Shown here piece after piece: positions 10,163 through 20,559 of a DNA stretch of 64,000 nucleotides (positions within the stretch are counted from its first letter, which is position 1; the number at the start of each line of letters is the position of its first letter). Made by a program: the position numbers and the translations under genes. Under the pieces are notes generated by a model. That model was not told where the DNA came from. It saw only the letters and a list, made by a program, of their open reading frames with translations, and ran no database searches. This DNA comes from Sycobia sp. Sy_11 (taxonomy: Eukaryota > Arthropoda > Insecta > Hymenoptera > Epichrysomallidae): positions 5,313,501 through 5,377,500 of the forward strand of contig JACCIC010000015.1 in NCBI GenBank assembly GCA_018907035.1. Direction: 5' to 3'.

Positions 10163-12052
10163 ATGGCAAATCCGCCAAACGAATTTAACGACTGGCTTCA
10201 AGGCCTATGTGAGGAAGAAACAAACCTAATTACAGCGGAACTAGAATTAAAAAATGAGGGTTCCCCATTTCAAAGGGCTGCTAGGCTATACCATAGACTA
10301 GCAGGAAATTATAGCCCGGGAGATTTTGTGGAATGCGAGAGTGACAGTGATAGTATAAAAACACGCGCGCGCAGAGATAAAAATCTGTTAAAGATAATCG
10401 TCACCTCGACAATGCGCGACGCAACAAAAACTTATATTTTGGATCGAATAGAAGCAACTTACACCGAACAAGCGGACGATTCAGCTGACATACAGCAGGC
10501 TCGGGAAATTTACCCGAGCACAAATCAAAGAAATAGCACAACAGCTGTCGATCACCAAATAAAAAATCTGATCGACTTCAATTTGGCAGAGATGAACAGA
10601 GATGAACCGCTCGCATGGAGCACTGCCAACGAATCGCCGATTCAGGCAGCCACCACGAGCGTAATTACGCCTCCCGACTCGGGTGTCACGAATGACACCA
10701 CACGTCGAACCCAAGTCGCATCTTAGGCGACAAATAAAACAGTCGAGCCTCAACCGACTGACCTCGAAAACAATGTAAACCTTCGTCAGGGGTTACATGG
10801 CCTGCAAAATATGCTGCAAACTTGGATGCAACACCAAAACTGCACTGTCCAAGATTTGCAGCAGAGGCAAGGTGAGATGCACGCTACGCTAGCCTGCATC
10901 CAGCAGCAGCTGCAGAAATCGGCGCGACGCGACCGTGTCACTTTCCAAGACACGTACGATCTGCAATACTTGGAAAGTGACAAAAACCTCAACAATAATA
11001 GGTTTGTAGGGTCGACCGGCGAGCCTACGGTTTCGGCTCCTTGCCACCCTCGGTACCAAGGGCCTGGAAGGGGGGGACATCACATGGATCGAGATGTGAT
11101 GAGCTCGACCGCGAATACAACGCGATCAACGCTGTCAAGCACCTTGGCCCGGCGCACGGATATTGGTAAGACCGTGCGCCAATGGAAAATTAGATTCAAT
11201 GGTGCCAAGGGGAAAAGTGTAGAAGAATTTCTGCAAAGGATCGCGGAATGTCGCAGGTTGACACCGCTCACGGACGAGGACATGCTCAATGCCATGACGG
11301 AGCTCCTCGACGGTGTCGCCCTGCATTGGTACCGTCTATCCCGGAAAGACTGGACCACGGGGCAAGAGTTCTGCCACGCAGCCCGGAGCTGCTACGGCGT
11401 CGATCGACGCTCCCAAGCTGAGCTAATCAGCTAAGCGCAGCGGCGTACGCAGGCGAAGCGTGAGCCAACACGTGACTACGTGTTTTGTTTGTTAACGATT
11501 CTCAATCGGTTCGAAGAACCATGGTCGGACGACAAACAACTCGCCCTGATCTACCGTAATCTACTCCCGGAGATACAGAAGTTAGTTCCACGGGAGTTCA
11601 ATCGGCTAATCGAGCTTGCTCGAGAGGCCGAATGCGTCCTCGATGCGGAGCGAAATTATAAGCCACCGCCATCACCTGAGGACTGCATAATGCCCGAAGT
11701 GGCCTTCCATGCGGCAGACACGTCTCGAACGCGCCCGAAACCAAGGATCGCGGCCGTGGACGTGAAGCCGCCCAACTTCAAAGCTCTGGTGCGAGAAGTT
11801 TTACAAGAGGCTGGCTTTAGAGCCACCTCACCTGATTTAGAGGCGCCAGGCGTCGCAGCCCTTATCCCGAAGAGGAGCGGTCGCGATTCACGCCCGAGGT
11901 CGCCGCGTACAGGAAAAACCAGAGCGTCGACCTCACCTAAGTCGGAGAGGAAGCCCTCCTTCCTCTCCACCTTGTGCTGGGGCTGTAGTTGGTCTGGCCA
12001 CACCTTGCGCAGCTGTCCCGACTGTTCGGGAAATGCGAAAAAGGGCGAGTAA
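10163..12052 (+). pseudogene. gag: Gypsy gag with two in-frame stops
   Basis: One reading phase runs from ATG 10163 to the stop at 12050-12052, interrupted by TAG at 10724-10726 and TAA at 11432-11434. Three open parts result: 187 codons, about 235 codons, and about 205 codons. The middle part has the retrotransposon Gag capsid pattern (WKIRFNG...VEEFLQRI...LLDGVALHWYR). The last part ends with a zinc knuckle of exact form C-x2-C-x4-H-x4-C, CWGCSWSGHTLRSC, at 11975-12016. Gag forms the particle and binds the genomic RNA. The frame overlaps pol, which is in the -1 phase. The stops make this copy unable to give full-length Gag unless they are read through. Confidence 0.85.
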
Positions 12053-15000
12053 TTGAGGTCCAACTCGCCCCTACGCTCCGTGAGACCTCTGAAGATCAGC
12101 ATGCAGCTGCGAGGACACAGGGTAATGATGATTGCCCCCTCCTGTCTGTAACGGAGGAGCATCACGACCGTGACTCCGCTGACTCAGCCACAAGTGTCTA
12201 CCCCGATCGGTATTCACGATGGTGGGTACAGGTAGGCATAGGCGAGTTTCGCATTCATGCACTGCTTGATGCAGGGGCTGCTCGTACAGCTCTCGGAGCA
12301 ATCGGCCTGCAGATCGCATCTGCCCTCGGTCGTCTAGTTCGACCCTTTCCTGGATCTGGCGCTCGACTCGCCACAGGAAAAATTGAGCCGATAATAGGCC
12401 AGGTGGCCCTTCCGCTTGCCATAGCAGACGTAGAAGTGGAGCTAGACGTCATCATAATTCCAGACTTGGAAAATGACTGTCTGCTCGGTGCAGACTTCTA
12501 CCGCGCCTTCAATGCGGTCATCCACCCGCGCGACAACACCATGTCGATCGAGGGTGCTGCGGATTTCGTTCCGTTACAACTTTGCACCGTCTCAGTTACC
12601 TCGGCGTATTCGCTTGCCTCTATAGGCTTGGCCGATATTGACGATAGTCAACGTCGAGCTCTCGAGGAACTCCTCGACCGGATGCTGCCTCCGGCTGATC
12701 AGCCTCTGGGCTGCACGCATCTGACCGACCACGTGATTGATGTCGGCGATGCTAAGCCGATTAAGCAGCGTTATTATCCGGTCTCTCAGAAGATAGAGCT
12801 GGAAATGCATGCGCAAGTTCGCAAGATGCTTGATCAGGGCGTAATTCGCAGATCAACCAGCGAATGGTCTAGCCCCGTCGTGATGGTTCGCAAGAGCGAT
12901 GGGAGCTACCGATTCTGTGTGGACTATCGCAAATTGAATTCCGTGTCCAAGGTCAGCGCGTACCTGCTTCCTTACATGGACGTAATCTTACGGAAACTGA
13001 GAAATGCGCGATACATCTCCACCCTGGACCTCAGCAGCGCCTACCATCAGGTCCCTCTTCGTGAGGAATCGCGACACCTCTCTGCCTTCACGGTTCCAGG
13101 CATGGGGTTATTCGAATGGACCCGTATGCCATATGGTGTCGCCGGTGGCCCTGCCACCTTTCAGCAGTTAAGCGACAAGCTGATCGGCCCTGAAATAGAG
13201 CCGGTGGCCTTCGCCTACCTCGATGATGTGATCATCGCTACGGAGAGCTTTGACGAACACCTCAGTTGGCTCGAACATATCCTGAGATGGATTTCCGATG
13301 CCGGCTTGACCATCAATCGGCAGAAGAGTAAATTCGGACTCGCAGAGGTACGGTTCCTCGGCGTCCTCGTGGATCGTGACGGTTTTCGACCCGATCCGGA
13401 TAAGATTGCACCAATCTTGACTTACGCCGCACCAAAGAACCTGAAGCAGCTCCGTAGGTTTTTAGGCCTTGCATCCTGGTATCGCAAGTTCTTAGAGAAC
13501 TTCGCAACGCTTGCTGAGCCTCTCACCCGATTAACCAAGAAGAACATCAAGTACCATTGGGGAGAAGAGCAACAGCAAGCCTTCGAACAAATCCGGGCGC
13601 TCGTCGCATCTGCACCCGTCCTTTCTCGACCGTCGTTTGGAGAAACCTTCGTCATCCAAACGGACGCCAGCGACTCGGGACTAGGCGCCGTGCTCACGCA
13701 AGCTGTTGATGGCGAGGAGCGCGTGCTCTCCTACGCTAGTCCCATGATGACTACGGCTGAGCGTAACTATTCGGTCACCGAACGCGAGTGCCTCGCCGTG
13801 CTATGGGCTGTGCGTAAATTCCGCCCGTACGTCGAGGGCTATCACTTCCAGGTGATAACCGATCACAGCAGCCTTCGTTGGCTGCACTCATTGCGCAACC
13901 CCACGGGCAGACTCGCCCGTTGGGCCTTGGAATTGCAGGGATATGACTACGAAGTCATCCATCGGAAAGGTACCTTGAATTGCGTACCAGACGCCCTCTC
14001 TCGTTTGTACGAAGACGAGCCGACCTGCGAAGTCGCCTCCCTCGGCGTCACCGATGTGCAAGACCCCTGGTATTTGCGCCTTCGTAAGAAAGTGGTGAGC
14101 GATCCGACCAACCTCCCATGGTGGAAAGTCGTTGGGCAGCGACTATACTACTACCGTCCCGATCCTGCCGTCGAAGATTTAGTAGACGACCAGGATGCGT
14201 GGAAGTTAGTCGTGCCTAAAGAAGATCGTCGTACCGTTCTGCATGAATGTCATGAGGAGCCCACAGCTGGTCATTTCGGACGCCATAAAACGTATGACCG
14301 AATTGCACGATCATACTATTGGCCATCAATGCACAAAGATGTGACACAATTTGTCCGTGACTGCACCGTGTGCCAACAATGTAAGGTACATCAGGCTGCA
14401 CCAGCTGGCCTGATGGGCCATTGAACGGTCACCCGCCCTTGGGAAATAGTAGCGGGAGATGTGATGGGTCCATTTCCACGATCTACCCGGGGATACGAGT
14501 ATTTGCTCGTCTTCATGGATCTATTCACTCGCTGGGTAGAATGTATTCCCATCCGAAAGGCCAATGCGCAAACGATTCGCCGTGAGTTGAAAGATCGCGT
14601 ATTTTTACGCTTTGGTACGCCCGAAGTATTCCTATCGGACAATGGCACCGAATTTCGTAATAAAATCATTGAGAAATTCCTTGTGGAGCGTGGGGTGGAG
14701 CATTCCACGATACCTCCTTATCACGCTCAAGCCAATCCGGTAGAGAGGGTCAATAGGACTCTGAAGACCGCGATAATCGCCTTCATTGAGGAGTCTCACA
14801 GTACTTGGAATGCGCACATCGCCGAGCTGATGTTCGCGTACAATACATCCGTACAAGACTCCATTGGCGTAAGTCCGGCCTTCCTTAACACGGGTCGTCA
14901 CCCCTCAGCCCCTGGCACACATCGTCGCCAGGAGGAGCAGCGCGCACAGATTGCGCAAGAAGAGGCTGCTCTACAACATTGGAAAGAGCGCATGGAGAAA

Positions 15001-15672
15001 TTATCTGATCTCCATCTAAAGGCAGCGGAAAACTCGCAGAAAGCGCAGGCAAAGCAAGCTCGCTATTATAATGCGAGACGTCGCGACGTGCATTACGCGA
15101 TTGGCGATCACGTATGGCGGCGTAATCGCATCCTCTCGTCAGGCATACAGGGCGTCAGCGCCAAGCTGGCCCCAAAGTTCGACGGGCCCTTTACCATCAT
15201 GGAGAAACTCGGCACGAATGTTTATCGACTGACCGACTCTACGGGAAGAGATGCTGGTAAGCATCACGTCGCCGACCTGAAGCCCTACCATCGAGATCAC
15301 GACCCCGAAGATGATAGCAGTTCCGACACGGAAGAGCCTTCGGGCGAAGAACGTGACTGCGATGCGTCGAATTGTAATGTCGAGGCGAGCGAGCGAATCC
15401 GCATTGTAACACCACTGGTGAGCGTACGGCGCCCCGACGACGCGCCTCATTGTAATTCCGATACAAGCGTGCGAAGCGATACCCCCGCGGGCAATGCCAC
15501 GCGATCTAACACCGATGTCGCACCGCGTAGATTAGGGAGGCCGCGTAGGACGCGAATCGTAACCCGTCGAAGAACCCAAGCGCGAGCCCCTGCGGAGCCC
15601 GATAACAGCGGAGCCGCCTGCCATAACGACGCGCGCCTGGTGAGGCGAAAAGTAGGTCCATGGGCCGACTAA
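11989..15672 (+). pseudogene. pol: Gypsy pol (protease, RT, RNase H, integrase) with one stop
   Basis: A single phase, -1 relative to gag, is open from 11989 to 15672 except for TGA at 14422-14424. Domains in order: protease with LLDAGAARTALG (12262-12297), where the usual D(S/T)G is DAG; reverse transcriptase with YRFCVDYRKLN, LDLSSAYHQVPL and the catalytic YLDD at 13216-13227; RNase H from VIQTDASDSGLGAVLTQ and ITDHSSLRWL; the HHCC zinc-binding part of integrase around 14240-14385; the premature stop; the integrase core with acidic residues at 14458 (D), 14638 (D) and 14743 (E); and a GPF motif (KFDGPFTI) near 15175 typical of Gypsy GPY/F integrase tails. The stop lies between the zinc-binding and catalytic parts of integrase. 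Expression as a Gag-Pol fusion by frameshift is expected. Confidence 0.9.
12040..12089 (+). promoter_or_regulatory. Predicted -1 ribosomal frameshift signal, gag-pol
   Basis: The heptamer A AAG GGC (12040-12046) has the X XXY YYZ form in the gag phase and lies just before the gag stop at 12050, inside the gag/pol overlap. Downstream, GAGGTC (12055-12060) pairs with GACCTC (12084-12089), starting 8 bases after the heptamer. A second possible stem, GGGCGAGT (12043-12050) with ACTCGCCC (12063-12070), would put GAGGTC in its loop and form an H-type pseudoknot, but it overlaps the heptamer. The phase change needed (-1) is the one this signal gives. Confidence 0.6.
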
Positions 15673-15810
15673 CTCCCGAACTCGCCCACGGGATACCGGT
15701 GAATCCGGCACGTCCCTCGGTTTCCACCACCCGGTTGAGTCCCCTCGCCGAGGAGTCGTCCCGGCCCAGGTTGCGCCCAGGGGGCCGTCAGATAACGTCA
15801 ACTTTCCACC

Positions 15811-15820
15811 TTCTTCTTAG
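15811..15820 (+). promoter_or_regulatory. Acceptor-like site before ORF3
   Basis: A pyrimidine-rich stretch ending ttcttcttag lies nine bases upstream of the ORF3 ATG at 15830. It has the form of a 3' splice site and could join ORF3 to the donor-like gtaagt sites of the LTR, as env RNAs of retroviruses are made. This is prediction only. Confidence 0.35.
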
Positions 15821-15829
15821 GGACAGAGA

Positions 15830-16735
15830 ATGGCGCTCTCCCCGAGCAAGGTGGCCGCCGAAATCCTCAGCTCACTGTTGGAGGCCGCCTTCCAGCGCAT
15901 AGAAGTCCAGGAGATGGGTCCCCCGGCCGCCCGGCCGAGTCCAGGGCTCGTGGGCCTCGAGTACGCCGCGATCGAGGAGGGCAGATGGCCGAAGACCGCC
16001 GAGCCAGACTCGACGCCCCAAGCAGGGAGCATCCGGCTCGACAGCGTCCAGGCCCTATGCCAGCGGTTGGACCGCGTGTACATCCGGCGCCAGGAGTTGG
16101 AGGCCGAGGAGGCCAGTGCCCTCCAACAATTCCAAACCTTCGTCCAGAGAGCGACGCCCGGACAAAGAGAGCTGCTGGAGTTCGGCGAGGTGGACTACCT
16201 CGCCTGGGCGGATCACCGGCGTAAAGCAAACGTCCTACTCCACCGCTGGGAGGAAGCGAACGGAGAGGCGACCAGGCTGTTGGAGCGCGAGCGCGCCGCA
16301 CGCCGGGCAGTGGAGGACTTCCAGGCCACCTGCCGCCTGGAAATGCACCGGCTACGGAGCTCGCTGATGCAGGCCACCCTGCCGTCCAACACCAATACCG
16401 CCGGAAGGACGCGCCCCTCGGTTGTCGAGGCAGTTCAGGCCCTCGAAGCCTTCCGCAGCAACACCGCTGTGGAGGCGAGACGCCTGCAAGTCCATGTCAA
16501 CCAGGTGTTTGCTCTGCGGAAGACGGCGGAGGCCCGGCGCGAACAAGCGGCGTCGGACGCGCCTCAGTTTGCGCCAATCCGCCTACCCAGTTGCAGTCAG
16601 TGCAAGCTGGAGGGCGTGCGCCGGGGACGGGAGTGCCCCAACCAACATAACCACCCCGATTACGAAGGGCACGCCCCCAGGGTCACCGAAAAGCGGAATC
16701 GCCCCCAAGGAGCGAAGCCAGCGCACACCAAGTGA
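15830..16735 (+). CDS. Gypsy ORF3, unknown function
   Basis: An intact 301-codon frame lies between pol (ends 15672) and the polypurine tract, in a different phase from pol. It shows no signal peptide, no membrane segment and no furin-like site, so it is not an evident envelope gene. Residues about 60-240 are rich in E, R, A, L and Q with long runs free of proline and glycine, suggesting helical or coiled-coil structure. Near the C-terminus is a cysteine/histidine cluster, CSQCKLEGVRRGRECPNQH, which may bind zinc, followed by a basic tail. It is the only one of the three element genes without a nonsense mutation here. Ideas are a Gag-like or nucleic-acid-binding accessory protein; nothing in the sequence decides this. 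Confidence 0.7.
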   Translation: MALSPSKVAAEILSSLLEAAFQRIEVQEMGPPAARPSPGLVGLEYAAIEEGRWPKTAEPDSTPQAGSIRLDSVQALCQRLDRVYIRRQELEAEEASALQQFQTFVQRATPGQRELLEFGEVDYLAWADHRRKANVLLHRWEEANGEATRLLERERAARRAVEDFQATCRLEMHRLRSSLMQATLPSNTNTAGRTRPSVVEAVQALEAFRSNTAVEARRLQVHVNQVFALRKTAEARREQAASDAPQFAPIRLPSCSQCKLEGVRRGRECPNQHNHPDYEGHAPRVTEKRNRPQGAKPAHTK

Positions 16736-16955
16736 GGCGCCACAAAAAAAAATACTATAACAATGTAGTCTAATCACGAATAAAGGTGCCCTCCAAAAAC
16801 AACTACGTCTAGGGAAGGGAGTTCTTTACCCGTCCTTCCTCATCCCAGTGATCCTCATCGGTAGACCGCAGCCACCCCGTTCCTCATCCTGACACGATGG
16901 TCGATCCGAGAGAGAGATGATGGGTCGAGCTGTCACGCTTCGGCTACCAGCGTCT
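16736..16955 (+). other. Non-coding stretch between ORF3 and polypurine tract
   Basis: About 220 bases with an A run at 16743-16752 and an aataaa at 16779. No coding signature is seen. Confidence 0.6.
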
Positions 16956-16965
16956 AGAGGGGGGG
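16956..16965 (+). other. Gypsy polypurine tract
   Basis: agaggggggg lies two bases before the 3' LTR start at 16968. This is the expected place and composition for the plus-strand primer. Confidence 0.85.
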
Positions 16966-16967
16966 CG

Positions 16968-17932
16968 TGTGACGAGGAACGCAAGCACTGCGTGCGCTTG
17001 CTTTCCCCGTCCCGTTGCTCTCTCTCTAGCCGTAGCATGTACATATGTATTTGTATATTTATATGTAGAAATGTTTATCTGTTACAGGCCGACGCACAAC
17101 CACCGGCGGAGAGGTAAGTGAGAGAGAGAGCGGGGAGTGGGGAGAGAAAGCCACGCGCGCGAATTAGACAGAAAGAAAGAGAGCCGCGAGCAGAAAACAA
17201 CGCGTTGTTACCGGTCTTCTACGCACGTCGTCCGTTTCCCTTTTTTTTCGGTTGCTACCGCCGTGCCGCGACTAATCGTGTGTGGGAATCTGCCTTGTGT
17301 TCCAAGGTTCCCCCCCCCCGCCTCGTACCTCGTCTTCGGGGAGAGTGCCCGGTTTAACGCGCTTGTGGTGCCACAGTGGTGCGAGGGTGTGCAGTGCACC
17401 TCGCGCCGAATACGAGCTCGAGCGGACGAATTAGTCGTCCGCCCCATCTACGCGGAATAACCGCCCCATCCCGGGGCTCCCGGAGGCCAACATCACCGCC
17501 ACCCCCGGCAAAGGAAGGCGCTATTGCGCTTCGAGAACGCGCTGCGAGACCTACGAGCACCGGCTCCCTGTAAGTGGCAGCTCCTTTTCTCTCTCCCTCC
17601 CTCTCTCTCTTCCCGAACGCCTCGCGCGCCGTCGCCTCGGCGACCCTCGGCCTGCGTCCCGCACGCCTCGTATATAGGCGCTGCATTGTATGTGTATGTT
17701 TGGCACCGCGCCATTAAATCGTATTTAAATTTTAATTATCTGTATTATTTTATTATTTCAAGTGTGCCCCATTGGCCGCCCTATCCCACGCGCAGTCCCG
17801 AACGCGATATTTCGCCCTTCGCGGACCGCCCCTCTCGCTCGCCGGAATCCTTCGGGGCTAAGCCCAGCCGGGCACAGATTTGCAACGGCCGTGCCCGCTG
17901 TCCTCGTGCTCGAGGCGGACACGCGCACCGTT

Positions 17933-17935
<3 letters not shown>
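16968..17935 (+). repeat. Gypsy 3' LTR
   Basis: 968 bp, TGTGACGAGG to CCGTTACA, nearly identical to the 5' LTR. Differences seen by eye include c/t changes near 17215 and 17289, one extra T and one extra C in homopolymers, four or five changes around 17370-17440, two g/a changes near 17490-17505, a CT-repeat length change near 17595, and single changes near 17836 and 17899. Confidence 0.95.

Positions 17936-17980
<45 letters not shown>
17936..17980. repeat. (TA)n microsatellite, right flank of Gypsy insertion
   Basis: A pure TA tract begins directly at the 3' LTR end and matches the tract on the left side of the element. Confidence 0.95.
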
Positions 17981-17984
<4 letters not shown>

Positions 17985-18441
17985 CGAGTATATATACGTG
18001 CCTCGTTTATATAATTAAGTCATAAATATAAATAATTCTATTAAATATAAAAAGCAAAATATTTAAACCAATTATGCGTATAACATAAATAAGTTATAAA
18101 TTTTTATGTTCATTTAATTTTATGAAATTAAATCATCTAAATAATAAATAAAAGTGATGATTAAGTATGCATTTTGGGCTCTACCTACACCCTTATAAAT
18201 AATTGTACTTGAAATTTGGAAACTATCTTTTTTGTTTTCTGCCTTATTTCATTTTTCTTTTTTTGGGTAATTCAGATTTGTGTAATCAGAGTTGTGTTTT
18301 TTTTTTTCATTCACAGGCCAGCGGAGCCTCCTCGTGGGATTACTGAGGAAAGAGGTGAGGTATAAAAAAATATTTTTGCTTGTGTGCGCGAATAAATTTT
18401 GAAAATAAATTATTTAGATTATCGGAATATTTTGCCGCATC

Positions 18442-18493
<52 letters not shown>

Positions 18494-18645
18494 GAATATA
18501 TATAATTATATATTATACGTACTAAGTAATTATATATAAATTTGTAAAATTCATAAATATATATCATTCTAATTTATAATTAATAACTGATTATGAAGTA
18601 TACATTTTGAGCTCTACCTTATAAGTAATTGTGTTCGATTATCCA
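17981..18645. other. AT-rich stretch with a duplicated segment
   Basis: There is no gene. A segment at about 18155-18205 (aagtatgcattttgggctctacct, then ttataaataattgt) recurs at about 18585-18632 with small differences. A (TA)n tract is present at 18444-18491. Each repeat follows a TA tract, so the area may be a diverged local duplication. Confidence 0.5.
18444..18491. repeat. (TA)n microsatellite
   Basis: Pure TA dinucleotide tract. Confidence 0.95.
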
Positions 18646-18659
18646 TTATACAAACTTTT

Positions 18660-18860
18660 TTTTTATGTTATTGAACGTCGCACTATTTATATTTTCATAT
18701 ATCGGTGCTAATCAGTGACGGAGGTCTACGATGTGTTTGTAAACAAAGCACATGTAAATTATTACAGCGGTGCTTGTGCCAATCGGCCGAGACTGGGATT
18801 TGAACTCGGATCACCAAGTTACTAATCCTTCGCTCTAGCGATCGAGCCATCGTAGGCCTC
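18660..18860 (-). mobile_element. tRNA-derived SINE
   Basis: On the minus strand the element starts at about 18858 with a tRNA-like head. An A-box-like TGGCTCGATCGCTAGAGCG is followed about 30 bases later by a B-box-like GAGTTCAAATCCC. A unique body of about 110 bases follows, ending in an A-rich tail at 18660-18667. It is flanked by the 14-base repeat ttatacaaactttt at 18646-18659 and 18861-18874, which is the target-site duplication of an L1-type insertion. The body is shared with 29668-29745. The acceptor stem does not close as in a working tRNA, so it is not a tRNA gene. Confidence 0.8.
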
Positions 18861-18874
18861 TTATACAAACTTTT

Positions 18875-20394
18875 AAAATTCAATTTGAAACTTTCTTTAA
18901 GAAGTCTTTTATTTAAATTCAAATGTGTAATATACATGAAAACGTTTACATTAATGCTTGCTTATACACGTACATGTATATGGCCGCGTACATCAGCGAC
19001 CAGCTGTTCGACGAGGTTTTATGAAAACGGACGCGAACAGCTGCCTACTGAAGCAAACTCAACGAAACGATATCCCAGTAACTCACCAGTAAGTCAAAAT
19101 ATCGTATCTGACCGTTTATTTCCTCTGATTACGTCAACGGCAGAAAACTTGCTGTTTCATAACTGTTACGGATAGAATAATAATATGAAAATTATTTCAA
19201 ATTATACAAGTTCGTATATATTTATTAAGATAGCGTAGAAATAAGTTTTAAGTTTATATAATAACAATAACAATTAATAATAATAATCTTTAAATTGATG
19301 AAATGTAAATTTAAACGATTGAGTTATATTTTTAGGATATATAAAACTAAGCTTTCATGTGTATATTTTAAATGGAAATTGATGTATAGATATTATATTA
19401 CAATGTAATGACGGCGTAGATTAAGTATATTTATCTTGAGAAGTGTGTGTTAGTATTAAGATTGAATTTACTTGTTGTCTTATAGAAAACATTAGGCTAA
19501 AATTCTTTGATAAAATATATTAAATGAACATTTATTTAAAAATTTTGATATTTTCTAAGTATTAGAAAATTAATGATCAAATAATTACTGTAAAGGAAAG
19601 CCACTAATGTTTTGGATATAGAAGTTGAAAATTTAATCGAATAGATATTTATTTATATATTGAATCAAAGGGAATAACGTAATCATATAGAAAATATAAA
19701 ATCAACTTGAAATGATTGAATTTGAAAGACTTTAGAGGACTTTACTATTATCTGTGCGGTGACTGTAAAATGCCACTTTTTCTCCCGAGAAAACTATACA
19801 TTCAAAATCCATCAGTTCCGTAACCAAAAAACTTTCAGGTTTTCGAAAGCTGTATTTTTTGAATGTATGGTTTTCAACGTTGAAGAAAATTTGGATACTT
19901 TTTTCGAAAGCTGAAACGTGCTCATGCAAAAGTTATGAAGCACCACAAAATACCAAATTTTTAGTATTGATTAATGTATAAATTCAGATCCATCGGTACC
20001 GTGACTGGAAAATCTCAAGATCTTCAAAATCTGTACATCTGAAATTTATATTTTAATGTAGAAAAAAATTTGGGAATTTTGAAACTGAAATATTTTTAGA
20101 TGGATAGAAATAAATGAAGAGCTTCAAAAAAGCTTATATCTGAGCCAAAAAAGTTTACTAATGAAAACTTTTTGATAGATCTGTTTTCCCTTTGTATCTT
20201 ATCGCTAAATTCAGAAAATTTAATGGCGGTTCGAGGAGCGAGCCTATGAAGGTTCGAACGCGCCGAATGTTGTTTCATTATATTACTGGCTATCCTCTGC
20301 TTGGTATGTCGTAAAAACTCTCGTCTTTATTATTATATTAAATAATTTGAAAAAACTTTAAATTTTGTTTTTTGTTTAATTGCTTTTGGTTGTC
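18875..20394. other. AT-rich intergenic stretch, nothing recognised
   Basis: No coding, RNA or repeat signature is seen on either strand. The short open frames here have no recognisable similarity. Confidence 0.5.
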
Positions 20395-20559
20395 TCGAAC
20401 AATAACCGTTCAAGACATTTACATGGAAATTATAAGAAAATGCATTCCAGCATTGCCATATCTACTGATCGGCAAGTTACTGAAGGCCTTTCGAAAAAGA
20501 CCCCATGTTATAATAGACAAATTAGTCGCCGAATTCGAAAACTGAACCAGAGTTTATAG
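20395..20559 (-). pseudogene. hAT transposase fragment, copy 2
   Basis: The reverse complement matches 5755-5880 of hAT copy 1. Shared blocks are aaaatgcattccagcattgc (20436-20455) and the neighbouring ggcctt(t/c)-containing segment. Only this internal part remains, and the long-inverted-repeat element begins at 20560. Confidence 0.5.

Larger units (their letters stand above)
7468..17935 (+). mobile_element. Ty3/Gypsy LTR retrotransposon, nearly complete
   Basis: The element has two LTRs, a primer-binding site, gag, pol in the order protease - reverse transcriptase - RNase H - integrase, an extra ORF, and a polypurine tract next to the 3' LTR. Total length is 10,468 bp. The flanks atat (7464-7467) and atat (17936-17939) fit a 4-bp target duplication, but the surrounding (TA)n makes this uninformative. 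By hand alignment the LTRs differ at about ten substitutions and a few indels, so the insertion is recent. gag has two premature stops and pol one, so this copy could not make full proteins without readthrough. Gene order with integrase last is diagnostic of Ty3/Gypsy. Confidence 0.95.

Noticed and set aside
11656..12165. 169-codon minus-strand frame over gag
   Set aside because: Shadow of the gag coding sequence.
15867..16301. 144-codon minus-strand frame opposite ORF3
   Set aside because: Shadow in GC-rich ORF3; ORF3 has the better start and the acceptor-like site.
18782..18858. tRNA gene on the minus strand
   Set aside because: A and B boxes are present, but the acceptor stem does not close and the body, A tail and 14-base duplication show a SINE.
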